The notes: generated by a model not told the origin, from the sequence alone. A DNA stretch of 43,831 nt from DASXSB01 sp036506275 (GCA_036506275.1 DASXSB010000008.1:1-43831); one strand, 5' to 3'; positions 8,770 to 16,869 are shown, counted from the first letter of the stretch. Program-made: numbers and translations.

Positions 8770-9948
8770 ATGGACGTCGCCGCACGCATGGGACGGCTCG
8801 GCACCGAATCGGCCTTCGAGGTGCTCGCGCGGGCCAAGGCCCTCGAGCGCCAGGGTCGGTCGATCGTTCACCTCGAGATCGGCGAGCCCGACTTCGATAC
8901 GCCCGTCCACATCAAGGACGCCGCCAAGCAGGCGCTCGACGCGGGCGCCACGCACTACGGGCCGTCGGCGGGACTTCCCGAGCTGCGGGAGGCGATCGCG
9001 AAGCACATGGGCGAGACGCGCGGGGTGCCGGTGTCACCGGAGGAAGTCGTCGTCACGCCCGGCGCCAAGCCGATCATGTTCTTCACCATCCTCGCTCTCG
9101 TGGGGGAGGGCGACGAGGCGATCTATCCCAATCCCGGCTTTCCCATCTACGAATCGGTCATCCGCTTCGTGGGCGGTGTGCCGGTGCCGATCCCGCTCCG
9201 CGAAGCCACCGGCTTCGGCTTCGATCTCGACGTGCTGGAGCGGCGGCTCTCGCCCCGCACGAAGCTCATCATCGTGAACTCGCCGCAGAATCCGACGGGC
9301 GGCGTCCTCGACCGCGCCCAGCTCGAGCGCGTCGCCGCCCTCGCCGCCGACCGCGGCATTCCCGTCCTCACCGACGAGATCTACCGGCAATTCCTCTACG
9401 AGGGGGAGTTCGTGTCCCTGCTCGGCATGCGGGGCATGCGCGAGCGCACGATCGTGCTCGATGGGTTTTCGAAGTCGTACGCGATGACGGGCTGGCGGCT
9501 CGGGTACGGAGTCATGCCGCCCGCGCTCGCGGAGCACGTCACCCGTCTCATGGTGAATTCCGCGTCCTGCACCGCGTCCTTCGTGCAGCTCGCCGGGATC
9601 GCCGCCCTTCAAGGCGACCAGACGCCGGTGGCGCGCATGGTGGCGGAGTTCAAGCGACGCCGCGATCTCCTCGTGGACGGCCTCAACGCGCTGCCGGGCG
9701 TGTCGTGCGTGCGGCCGAAGGGCGCCTTCTACGTCTTCCCGAACGTCACCGCCACCGGGCGCCCGTCGGCGGAGGTCGCGGACCGCTTGCTCACCGAGGC
9801 GGGAGTGGCCGTGCTGTCGGGGGCCGCCTTCGGCGAGCACGGCGAGGGCTATTTACGATTGTCGTACGCGAACTCGGAGGCGAATCTCCGCCTCGCGCTC
9901 GAGCGGATGCGGCCCGTGTTCGAGGACCTGGCGCGCCGGCGCGCGTGA
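8770..9948 (+). CDS. PLP-dependent class I/II aminotransferase (aspartate aminotransferase fold)
   Basis: 392 aa fold-type I aminotransferase. Visible are the N-terminal substrate region (LEIGEPDFDTP), the aromatic/glycine stretch (YGPSAGLPELREAI), NSPQNPTGG, the PLP-binding DEIYR, the Schiff-base lysine in GFSKSYAMTGWRLGY, and the C-terminal substrate arginine region (LRLSYANS). The family transfers amino groups between an amino acid and 2-oxoglutarate or pyruvate in the cytosol. GGGAGG seven bases upstream fixes the start at 8770 rather than the in-frame ATG at 8755. The stop codon overlaps the GTG of the next gene (GTGA), so both are probably translated from one mRNA. Amino-acid specificity is not determinable. 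Confidence 0.93.
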   Translation: MDVAARMGRLGTESAFEVLARAKALERQGRSIVHLEIGEPDFDTPVHIKDAAKQALDAGATHYGPSAGLPELREAIAKHMGETRGVPVSPEEVVVTPGAKPIMFFTILALVGEGDEAIYPNPGFPIYESVIRFVGGVPVPIPLREATGFGFDLDVLERRLSPRTKLIIVNSPQNPTGGVLDRAQLERVAALAADRGIPVLTDEIYRQFLYEGEFVSLLGMRGMRERTIVLDGFSKSYAMTGWRLGYGVMPPALAEHVTRLMVNSASCTASFVQLAGIAALQGDQTPVARMVAEFKRRRDLLVDGLNALPGVSCVRPKGAFYVFPNVTATGRPSAEVADRLLTEAGVAVLSGAAFGEHGEGYLRLSYANSEANLRLALERMRPVFEDLARRRA

Positions 9949-11570
9949 ACGTCGCCGACGTCCTCGTCGACGGCCTGCGCCGCGCGGGCGTGACGCGGCT
10001 CTTCGGCGTTCCCGGAGGCGGATCGAGCCTCGACCTCATCGCCGCCGCTCGCGGCGCCGGTATCGACTTCGTCCTCACGCACGGAGAGACGGCCGCCTGC
10101 ATCATGGCCGCCGTCACCGGCGAGCTGACGGAAACGCCGGGCGCCGCCCTCGTCTCCCTCGGTCCCGGTGCCGCCAGCGCCGTCAACGGCGTCGCCTACG
10201 CCCACCTCGATCGCGCTCCCCTCATCGTCTTCACCGATCGCCATCCCGCGCGCGTGTTGCCGTTCACCACCCACCAGCGCATCGACCACGCCGCGCTCTT
10301 CACGCCGCTCGCAAAGGCGAGCCTCGGCGTGGAGCCGGAGTCGGCCGCGCACTGGATCGCGCACGCCGCCCAGCTCGCGCTCGCGGAGCCACGGGGGCCC
10401 GTCCATCTCGATCTGCCCGCCGACGTCGCGAGCCGCCCCGCCCTTCCGGTCGCCACCGCGTGCCGGCCGGCGCCGCTGCCCGCGCCAAATCCGGCGATCC
10501 TTGACGACGCCGCCCGCCTGCTCGGCCGTGCCGCGCGTCCGCTCCTGATCGTCGGCCTCCAGTGCACGGCGAACGGCGCCGACAAGTGGATCCGCCCGCT
10601 CGCGGAAGCGCTCCCGGCGCCGGTGCTGGTCACCTACAAGGCGAAGGGCGTGTTCCCGGATCCGCATCCGCTGCACCTCGGCGTGTTCACCGGCGCCGCC
10701 CTCGAGGAGCCCGTGCTCGCGCGCGCCGATCTCGTCGTCACCCTCGGCCTCGACACCGTGGAGCTGATCCCGCGCGAGTGGCGCGGCCGCGCGCCCGTCC
10801 TCCACATCGCGCGCGCGCCGCACGGGGGCGACTACTACCGCCCCGCGCTCGAGGTCGTCGGCGACATCGCGCTCGTGCTGGAGGAGCTCGCGCCCCGCCT
10901 GCGCGATCACGCGCGCGCGGACTGGGACGTGGCCGAGCTGGACCGCCTGAAGCGTGCGGCGACGACGCGCCTCGCCGTGCCCACTTCCGGTCTCGCCCCC
11001 CATCGCGTGGTCGAGATCGTCCGCGATCTGACGCCCGCCGGCACCGTCGCCACCGTGGATGCGGGCGCCCACATGTTTCCCGTCATGGCGTTCTGGGCGG
11101 CGGTGGGACCGGGAGAGGTTCTCGTCTCGAACGGGCTGGCGACGATGGGCTTCGCGTTGCCGGCGGCGGTGGCGGCGCAGCTCCTCCACCGCGATCGCCG
11201 CGTGGTGTGTTTCACCGGCGACGGCGGCCTCATGCTGGCGGCGGCGGAGCTGGAGACGGCGGTACGGCGGGAGCTGCCGCTCGTGGTCGTCGTCTTCGAC
11301 GACGGCGCGCTCTCGCTGATCCGGGTGAAGCAGGAGCAGCGCGCGATGCCCGGCGACTCCCTCACCTATCGCGGACCCGACTTCGCCGCCCTCGCGAAGA
11401 GCTTCGGGATGGCGGCGTGGACGGTGACGACCGAACACGCGCTTCGTGACGCCGTCGTCCGCGCGCAGGAGGCGGCGACGCCGGCGCTGATCGCCGCCCG
11501 CATCGATCCCTCCGGCTACCGCGCCACCCTCGAAGCCGTGCGCGGCGCGGCGGGAGGGGCGACGGGCTAG
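9945..11570 (+). CDS. Thiamine pyrophosphate enzyme (acetolactate synthase/decarboxylase-like)
   Basis: 541 aa with the three-domain layout of TPP-dependent decarboxylases. The N-terminal pyrimidine-binding domain has the catalytic glutamate (THGETAAC), the middle domain lies around residues 180-320, and the C-terminal PP-binding domain has GDGG near residue 425. The metal-ligand Asn that ends the usual GDG-x(25-30)-N motif appears as Asp (VVVVFDDGALSL). GTG 9945 overlaps the aminotransferase stop as GTGA. A 2-oxoacid decarboxylase or carboligase acting on the product of the neighbouring aminotransferase is a reasonable inference. It ends convergently with the FabH-like gene in a shared CTAG. 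Confidence 0.9.
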   Translation: MNVADVLVDGLRRAGVTRLFGVPGGGSSLDLIAAARGAGIDFVLTHGETAACIMAAVTGELTETPGAALVSLGPGAASAVNGVAYAHLDRAPLIVFTDRHPARVLPFTTHQRIDHAALFTPLAKASLGVEPESAAHWIAHAAQLALAEPRGPVHLDLPADVASRPALPVATACRPAPLPAPNPAILDDAARLLGRAARPLLIVGLQCTANGADKWIRPLAEALPAPVLVTYKAKGVFPDPHPLHLGVFTGAALEEPVLARADLVVTLGLDTVELIPREWRGRAPVLHIARAPHGGDYYRPALEVVGDIALVLEELAPRLRDHARADWDVAELDRLKRAATTRLAVPTSGLAPHRVVEIVRDLTPAGTVATVDAGAHMFPVMAFWAAVGPGEVLVSNGLATMGFALPAAVAAQLLHRDRRVVCFTGDGGLMLAAAELETAVRRELPLVVVVFDDGALSLIRVKQEQRAMPGDSLTYRGPDFAALAKSFGMAAWTVTTEHALRDAVVRAQEAATPALIAARIDPSGYRATLEAVRGAAGGATG

Positions 11571-13426
11571 GCGGCCACGATGGCGGGATCGACGCGCATC
11601 ACGACGTACCCTCCGACCGCGCCCGCGCCGAAGCCGGGCGCGAAGACGCGGAGGGGGCGGTCGATCGTCCCGTCGCGGACGGCGTCGTGGAGTGCGAGCG
11701 GGATCGACGCCGACGAGGTGTTGCCGACGCGCTCGATGTTGAAGTAGAGGCGATCCGCCGCGAATCCCGCCGCGTGGGCGAGGTTGAGCACCATCGTCTT
11801 GTTCGCTTGGTGGGGCACGACGAGGTCGATCGCGTCCAGATACGAGCCCGACTCGCGCTCGGGATGCGGGAGCGAGCTCAGCTCGCCGATCATCTGGCTC
11901 AGATAGCGCTTCACGAGCGTCCGCACGTCGGGCCCGTAGACGGTGATGTTGTTGTCGAACTCCGGGTTGGGCCAGATGATGGAGTCCACCTCGGGCATGG
12001 GGCCGCTCGCGTAGGTCTGGAAGAGCTCGACGTCGGGCGCCGCCCCCGCCGGCGCGGGACCCACCACCAGCGCCCCCGCGCCGTCGCCGAAGATCATGCG
12101 CGAGGTGCGCACGGTGCCGATCTTGTCCGAGAATTTCTCGCCGCACACGACGAGCACGGGCCGCTCCACTTCCTGGAGCAATCGCACCGCTTCCGAGAGC
12201 CCGTAGGGCAGGCCCGCGCAGGCGGCCACGATGTCGCACGAGCTGTGGGTCTGGAACATGCCGAGCTGGCCGGAGAGCCAGGTGGCGAGGGACGGCATCA
12301 TCTTGGCGCTCGTGCACGAGCAGAAGAGGACGGCGCCGATCTCCTCCGGCTGGCGCCCGGACTTCTCGAGAGCGCGACGGGCGGCCAGGAGCGCGATGTG
12401 ATCGAGATCGAGCTCCGTGTAGAGCCGCTCGCGGATCCCGGTCTTGCGCTCGATCTCCTCCGCCGTCATCGGCGACCAGCAGTAGGCGGTGTTGCGGATG
12501 AGATCGTCGTTCGTGCACGTGTGCTCGCCCCGGTACACGGCGAGCGCTTCCAGCCTCGGCATGATCGCGAAGCGCTTGCGCACGTCCACGGGCGGAAACG
12601 GGGTCACGGGCTTGCGTGACTCCGCGGGGGCAGGGCGCCGCGCGCGCGTGCGCTGGGAGCCGCGGACGCGGCGGATGAACTGGAGCACCTCGTCGTTGCG
12701 CGGCTGGAACACAACCACGAAGTCGTCGTCGTGAAGCTTGCCGACCTCGATCACGCGCGTTTTCGCGCGGTCCCACCGGTACTGGTTGTGGAGCACCATC
12801 GCCTGCCGCATGAGGGCCTCGAGGGGGGCGGCGGCGTGCGTGTACTCGATGATGTCGTCGTGGTCGTAGCCCGGGTAATCGGGGTCCCAGGTGAGCAGGT
12901 GATAGGTGAGGTTCCGTGGATTGGCGAGGATCTCGGCGACGGTGGGCTTGATCGGCGGCAGCTCGGCGCCCGCGCCCTTCTTGTGGCGGAAGACGTCGAG
13001 GAGGATGCGAAAGATCTTGTCCTCCGTCCCCTCGTCCCATTTCGATGCGAGCCCGCGGTACCCCGTCTCGATCGCCTCCGCCAGCCCGCCGCCTTCCCAG
13101 GGACGGAAGACGGGAAGGAAGACGTCGTCGCGCCGGCGCGGCACGTCCCGCCAGCGGGTGGGGCGCTTCTCGTACATGGTGAGCGCGTAGCGGTTCACCC
13201 AGAAGAGGTCGAGGGCAAGGTCGCGCAGGAGCTCGTAGCGGCTGGGGTAGTCGCCCGCCTCCAGGCGGGCCACGATCTCCGTCTCCGTGGGCGCCTTCTC
13301 CTCGAAGTCGCGACGGATGACGGCCGCGAACTGCTCGAGGGTCTGGAAGACCGAGAAGTCGAGGGCGGGGAAGAAGTTCGAGGGAAAGACCATCCGCCCA
13401 TACCGGTTGATCACGAACGGCTTCAT
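11567..13426 (-). CDS. 3-oxoacyl-ACP synthase III (FabH)-like protein with a long N-terminal extension
   Basis: 619 aa. Residues about 288-619 are a thiolase-fold KAS III domain: Cys403 in DIVAACAGLPYG, His in VPHQANKTM and Asn in VGNTSSASIPLAL give the Cys-His-Asn triad, and GFGAGAVGG is the C-terminal glycine loop. Such enzymes condense an acyl-CoA with malonyl-ACP or make beta-ketoacyl products. Residues 1-287 are an uncharacterised, largely hydrophilic domain rich in Trp, Tyr and Asp/Arg that was not recognised; ordinary FabH is about 330 aa. ATG 13426 is preceded by GGAGGG at a 7-nt spacing. The stop overlaps the convergent TPP enzyme stop. Confidence 0.88.
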   Translation of the reverse strand: MKPFVINRYGRMVFPSNFFPALDFSVFQTLEQFAAVIRRDFEEKAPTETEIVARLEAGDYPSRYELLRDLALDLFWVNRYALTMYEKRPTRWRDVPRRRDDVFLPVFRPWEGGGLAEAIETGYRGLASKWDEGTEDKIFRILLDVFRHKKGAGAELPPIKPTVAEILANPRNLTYHLLTWDPDYPGYDHDDIIEYTHAAAPLEALMRQAMVLHNQYRWDRAKTRVIEVGKLHDDDFVVVFQPRNDEVLQFIRRVRGSQRTRARRPAPAESRKPVTPFPPVDVRKRFAIMPRLEALAVYRGEHTCTNDDLIRNTAYCWSPMTAEEIERKTGIRERLYTELDLDHIALLAARRALEKSGRQPEEIGAVLFCSCTSAKMMPSLATWLSGQLGMFQTHSSCDIVAACAGLPYGLSEAVRLLQEVERPVLVVCGEKFSDKIGTVRTSRMIFGDGAGALVVGPAPAGAAPDVELFQTYASGPMPEVDSIIWPNPEFDNNITVYGPDVRTLVKRYLSQMIGELSSLPHPERESGSYLDAIDLVVPHQANKTMVLNLAHAAGFAADRLYFNIERVGNTSSASIPLALHDAVRDGTIDRPLRVFAPGFGAGAVGGYVVMRVDPAIVAA

Positions 13427-13449
13427 ACGGCAACCCTCCGGCCCACAAG

Positions 13450-13671
13450 CTAAGCCCTCAGGGCCTCCGCATCAACCCTCCCTCTCGCATGCTCGACGCT
13501 CTCGATGAGCGCGATCCGCAGCCGCCCCTCACGGGCCAGCATCCCCGCCAGGGAGACCACCGCCGCCTCCGAGACCCCGAGACGACGCGCGGCTTCGGCA
13601 GCAGATACGCCGCCGCTCTCGGCCAGGCAGCCCAGCAGCGCATTGTCGAGGTCGTCCCACCAGTCCTCCAT
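13450..13671 (-). CDS. Small winged-helix/helix-turn-helix DNA-binding protein
   Basis: 73 aa from ATG 13671. The middle reads as a helix-turn-helix (SAAEAARRLGVSEAAVVSLAG) followed by MLAREGRLRIALIE, as in short winged-helix regulators of the MarR/ArsR fold. A longer frame to 13740 exists, but it would cross the sigma-54 promoter at 13725-13739, so the shorter start is chosen. The gene is just upstream of the FabH-like gene on the same strand (23 bp gap) and may share its transcript. The target is unknown. Confidence 0.7.
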   Translation of the reverse strand: MEDWWDDLDNALLGCLAESGGVSAAEAARRLGVSEAAVVSLAGMLAREGRLRIALIESVEHARGRVDAEALRA

Positions 13672-13724
13672 GACGATGTCCCTCTCTCTTACGCACGAAT
13701 ACGTCCTACTTCCCCAACGTTCGG

Positions 13725-13739
13725 GCAACGTCCGTGCCA
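13725..13739 (-). promoter_or_regulatory. Sigma-54 (-24/-12) promoter
   Basis: Read on the minus strand the sequence is TGGCACGGACGTTGC, matching the RpoN consensus TGGCAC-N5-TTGC at every fixed position, with GG-N10-GC spacing. The predicted start is near 13713, about 40 nt before the ATG of the helix-turn-helix gene at 13671. The sigma-54 consensus is established; use in vivo is inferred. Confidence 0.75.
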
Positions 13740-13875
13740 AGCCTGTTCGCGGGCATTTTTCGCGGAAAGTGACGGCGGCGTCGGGCCACGCTGCTCACTC
13801 GCACGGCAGCGAGCACGTGGTCGCCCAATCGATCATCAACGGCGCGTCGGCCGCGGGGGCGATGGACGACGACGG

Positions 13876-13887
13876 TATACTTCGGAC
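13876..13887 (+). promoter_or_regulatory. -10 element of a probable leaderless promoter for the selenoprotein operon
   Basis: TATACT at 13876-13881 is followed by six bases and then ATG 13888. A start site 6-7 nt after the -10 would fall on the A of the ATG. No Shine-Dalgarno sequence and no clear -35 are seen. Confidence 0.5.
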
Positions 13888-14568
13888 ATGGCGATCCTCA
13901 ACGCGCGCGATCAGGAAGCGGTCCGCAAGGAATTCGAGAAGCTCACGGGGCCCGTCAAGCTCGTGGTGTTCTCGCAAGAGCTGTCGGCGGCGGAGCTCTG
14001 CCGTCAGAACGAGCAGCTCGCGCGCGAGGTCGTCGCGCTGAGCGACAAGGCGTCCGTCGAGGTCTTGAACCTCGCCATCGACCGCGAGCGCGCCGAGGGC
14101 TACGGCGTGGACCAGGTGCCCGCCATCGTCGTCGAAGGCGCGCGGGACTACGGTATTCGCTTCTACGGCATTCCCTCCGGCTACGAGTTCAGCAACCTCA
14201 TCGATTCCATGATCGTAGCCTCCACGGCGGCGCCCGCCCTCTCAGAGCAGACGAAGACGTCGCTGGCCGGCCTCGCGGAGCCGGTGGAGATCAAGGTCTT
14301 TTCCACGCCGACGTGACCATACTGTCCCCGGGCCGTGCGCCTGGCACAGCACATGGCGGTGGCGTCGGAGAAGGTGCGCGCGACCGCGATCGAGGCCACC
14401 GAGTTTCCGGCGATGGCGCGTGCGTATCGGGTGATGGGCGTGCCCAAGGTCGTGATCAACGACCGCGTCGAGTTCGAGGGCGCGCTACCGGAATCGGAGT
14501 TCCTCGCGGCCGTGCTCCGCGCCGTCGACACCGCCAACGGCGACGCGCACTCGCTGCCGACCACGTGA
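13888..14568 (+). CDS. Selenocysteine-containing protein disulfide oxidoreductase (PDO/glutaredoxin-like)
   Basis: With the in-frame TGA at 14314-14316 read as Sec, the protein has 226 aa with two thioredoxin folds, as in archaeal-type PDO. The first fold (about 1-115) has lost its CxxC (SAAELCRQ). The second (about 130-215) carries Sec143-Pro-Tyr-Cys146, replacing the CPYC of PDO and glutaredoxins, after strand EIKVFSTPT and with cis-Pro motif GVPKVV. Downstream of the UGA the same frame continues with clear homology to 14568. It likely reduces disulfides or peroxides with an electron donor such as thioredoxin reductase. Its stop overlaps the GTG start of the peroxiredoxin (GTGA). Naive annotation would split it into two ORFs. 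Confidence 0.88.
14317..14348 (+). promoter_or_regulatory. Candidate bacterial SECIS hairpin of the PDO gene
   Basis: CCGGGC (14328-14333) pairs with GCCTGG (14339-14344), with one G-U pair, around the loop CGUGC, which holds the GU typical of SelB-bound loops. TGT (14323-14325) and ACA (14346-14348) can extend the stem. The loop starts 17 nt after the UGA. Confidence 0.7.
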
Positions 14569-15131
14569 TTCGCGCCCCTCACCGCGTGCGGGTGTCCTGC
14601 GCGCTCGTCGTCGCCCTTTTCGTGGTCGGCGCGATCTTTCCCGTGGCCGCCGCCGACCGCACGGCCCCTCTCGCCGTCGACGACATCGCTCCCGACTTCT
14701 CGCTCGTCGATCAGCACGGGCAGCGGCTTCGGCTGGGAGACCTCTTGAAGACGCGCGACTTCGTGGTGGTCGCCTTCTACGTGAAGGCCTTCACCGGCGG
14801 CTGAGAGCGCGAATTCTCCCGGTTCCGGGATGACGCCGCCAAGTACGCCGCGCTGAACGCCGAGATCGTCGGCATCTCCACCGATCCGCCGTCGCGCAAC
14901 CTGGCGTGGACCAAGCAACTCGACCTCCCCTTCCGGCTCCTCAGCGACCACGATCCCGCCGGCGCCGTCGGCAAGCAGTACGGCGCCTGGGACGATCTCT
15001 GGAATCTCGAGCGCCGCCTCACGTTCGTGGTGGATCGCAGCGCGCGCGTGCGCTACGTAGAGGCGGGCAGTCTCGCCATCGACACGGGACGGACGCTCGA
15101 CGCTCTCTCGCGGCTTGCCCGCGCGCGCTGA
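14565..15131 (+). CDS. Exported selenocysteine-containing peroxiredoxin (AhpC/TSA family)
   Basis: 188 aa when the TGA at 14802-14804 is read as Sec80. Residues 1-36 look like a Sec-type signal peptide (hydrophobic core ALVVALFVVGAIF, then AAA). The fold follows: APDFSLVDQHGQ, then FYVKAFTGG-Sec80-ERE, where family members have FTxxC with the peroxidatic cysteine, then EIVGISTD and the C-terminal TFVVDRSARVRYV. No other cysteine remains in the mature part, so it would be a 1-Sec enzyme reduced by an external thiol. The partner could be the Sec-containing PDO encoded just upstream, though that protein has no visible signal peptide. GTG 14565 overlaps the PDO stop. It probably reduces H2O2 or organic peroxides outside the cytoplasm. 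Confidence 0.88.
14805..14830 (+). promoter_or_regulatory. Candidate bacterial SECIS hairpin of the peroxiredoxin gene
   Basis: TCCCG (14817-14821) pairs with CGGGA (14826-14830) around the tetraloop GUUC, which begins with GU. The loop starts 17 nt after the UGA at 14802-14804, the same distance as in the upstream gene. Confidence 0.7.
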
Positions 15132-15489
15132 CGCCCTGCTGTTCGCTTACGGTACGCTCATGCGCGGATACGCGCTCCACGCCGTGATCGCGCGTGGGAG
15201 CGCGTTCGTCGGCGCCGGCTCCGTTCCCGGACGGCTCCTTGATCTCGGACGTTATCCCGGGCTCGTGGCCGGGCGGGGCCGCGTGCGCGGCGAGATCTAT
15301 CGTGTGCGCGACGCCGAACTTCTGGCCACCGTCGATCGCGAGGAGGGGTACAATTTCGCCCGTCGTCGAACCGTTGCCACGCTCGCCGATGGTCGCCGGG
15401 TCCGCGCGTGGGTCTATCGCTACCGCGGGCCGCGCGAGCGCGCCGTCCCCATACCCGAAGGCGACTACCGGAGGCTTCGATGGCGCTGA
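15115..15489 (+). CDS. Gamma-glutamylcyclotransferase-like (GGCT/AIG2) protein
   Basis: 124 aa from a TTG start at 15115. It has the family signature LFAYGTLMRG near the N-terminus, a substrate-loop PGRLLDLGRYPGL, and the acidic DREEGY that holds the catalytic glutamate. GGCT-type enzymes release 5-oxoproline from gamma-glutamyl compounds. The gene overlaps the peroxiredoxin 3' end by 17 nt and its own stop overlaps the next start, so it is part of the redox operon. A link to glutathione or another gamma-glutamyl thiol is an inference from this position. The start is uncertain: no ATG or GTG precedes the signature in frame. Confidence 0.85.
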   Translation: MPARADALLFAYGTLMRGYALHAVIARGSAFVGAGSVPGRLLDLGRYPGLVAGRGRVRGEIYRVRDAELLATVDREEGYNFARRRTVATLADGRRVRAWVYRYRGPRERAVPIPEGDYRRLRWR

Positions 15490-16862
15490 CTGCCGCCGAG
15501 CTCGTGAAGGCCGATCAGGAGCACCTCATCCATCCGCTGCACCACCCCGTCGACAACGCGGAGCCGATCGTCTACGTGCGCGGCCGCGGCGCCACCGTCA
15601 CCGACATCGGCGGCCATGAGTACATCGATGGCCTCGCCGGTCTCTGGAACGTCAACGTCGGCCACGGCCGCACCGAGCTGGCGGAGGCGGCCGCTCAGCA
15701 GATGAAGGAGCTCGCCTACTTCTCCGGGTACGTCGGGTCCTCGAGCGTACCCGCCATCACGCTTGCCGACCGTCTCATCGGCCTCGCCTACGACAACATG
15801 CAGGCGGTGTTCTTCGCCTCCGGAGGGGCCGAGGCCAACGAGTCGGCCTTCAAGACGGCGCGCTTCTACTGGAAGGCGGTGGGAAAGCCGGGGAAGGTGA
15901 AGATCATCTCGCGCCAGAACGGCTACCACGGCGTCACCCAGCAGGCGATGAGCGCCACCGGCATGCCCGCCTACTGGAAGATGTTCGAGCCGCGCATGCC
16001 CGGCTTCGTGCACGTGCAGACGTGCTATCCGTACCGGTTCCAGGGCGCCAAGCCGGGGGAGACGACGGGGCAGGCGGCGGCGCGCCAGCTCGAGGAGGCG
16101 ATCCAGAACGAAGGTCCGGAAACGGTGGCGGCGTTCATCGCGGAGCCGATCCACGGCGGCGGCGGCGTGATCTATCCCACCGATGATTACTTCCCGCTCG
16201 TGCGCGAGATCTGCACGCGGCACGGCGTCCTCTTCATCGCGGACGAGGTCATCACGGGCTTTTGCCGCACGGGGCAGTGGTTCGCCCTCACGCACTGGAA
16301 CGTGAAGCCCGACATTCTCTCGTTCGCCAAGGGCGTCACGTCGGGGTACCTGCCGCTGGGCGGCATCATGATCACGAAGGCGATCAAGGACGCGATGGAC
16401 TCGGTGAAGCCGGAGGATCGCTGGATGCACGCCTACACGTACTCCGGCCATCCCACGTGCTGCGCGGTGGCGCTGCGGAACCTCGACATCATGGAGCAGG
16501 AGCGATTGTGGGAGAAGGCGGCCAAGATGGGAACGCGACTCCACGACGGCCTGCGCTCGGCGTTCGCCGACCATCCCCACGCGGGCGACATCCGCGGCGG
16601 CAAGGGCCTCCTGGCGGCGGTGGAGCTCGTCGAGGACCGCGCCACCAAGAAGAACTTCGCGCCCGACCGCAAGGTGGCGAACCGCCTCACGGCGGAGATG
16701 ATGAAGCGGGGCGTGACCACGCGTGTGCGTCCGACGGCGGGGCCGCATCCCGCCAACGGCGATTGCATTTTCTTCGCGCCGCCGCTCGTGATCACGGCGG
16801 ACCAGGTGGATCGGCTCGTGAGCGTCGCCCGCGACGCGGTCAAGGCGGTGCTCGGCGTCTGA
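15480..16862 (+). CDS. Class III omega-aminotransferase
   Basis: 460 aa class III PLP aminotransferase. It has GLWNVNVGHGR, SGGAEANESAFKTAR, RQNGYHGVT (Tyr stacking on PLP), EPIHGGGG, FIADEVITGFCRTG and the Schiff-base lysine in SFAKGVTSGYLPLGG. The overall form matches beta-alanine/putrescine:pyruvate aminotransferases. GGAGG at 15470-15474 sets ATG 15480, 10 bp inside the preceding gene's 3' end. It is the last large gene of the run starting at 13888. The amine substrate cannot be named from sequence. Confidence 0.94.
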   Translation: MALTAAELVKADQEHLIHPLHHPVDNAEPIVYVRGRGATVTDIGGHEYIDGLAGLWNVNVGHGRTELAEAAAQQMKELAYFSGYVGSSSVPAITLADRLIGLAYDNMQAVFFASGGAEANESAFKTARFYWKAVGKPGKVKIISRQNGYHGVTQQAMSATGMPAYWKMFEPRMPGFVHVQTCYPYRFQGAKPGETTGQAAARQLEEAIQNEGPETVAAFIAEPIHGGGGVIYPTDDYFPLVREICTRHGVLFIADEVITGFCRTGQWFALTHWNVKPDILSFAKGVTSGYLPLGGIMITKAIKDAMDSVKPEDRWMHAYTYSGHPTCCAVALRNLDIMEQERLWEKAAKMGTRLHDGLRSAFADHPHAGDIRGGKGLLAAVELVEDRATKKNFAPDRKVANRLTAEMMKRGVTTRVRPTAGPHPANGDCIFFAPPLVITADQVDRLVSVARDAVKAVLGV

Positions 16863-16869
16863 GGCCGGC

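Noticed and set aside
9849..13448. A 1199-codon open frame on the minus strand across the TPP enzyme and FabH-like genes
   Set aside because: Rich in Arg/His/Gly and without any family motif; it is the antisense or off-frame shadow of real genes in GC-rich DNA. The same applies to 35308-39345 minus and 1845-4037 plus.
13489..14316. A 275-codon frame starting at 13489 for the PDO
   Set aside because: Codons before ATG 13888 are antisense of the helix-turn-helix gene and its promoter and show no homology; the protein continues past the TGA instead.
6340..14804. The in-frame TGAs as sequencing errors or pseudogene mutations
   Set aside because: Three TGAs each at a catalytic Cys position, each with an adjacent hairpin and intact frame downstream, fit selenocysteine far better. 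It remains formally possible until sel genes are found.
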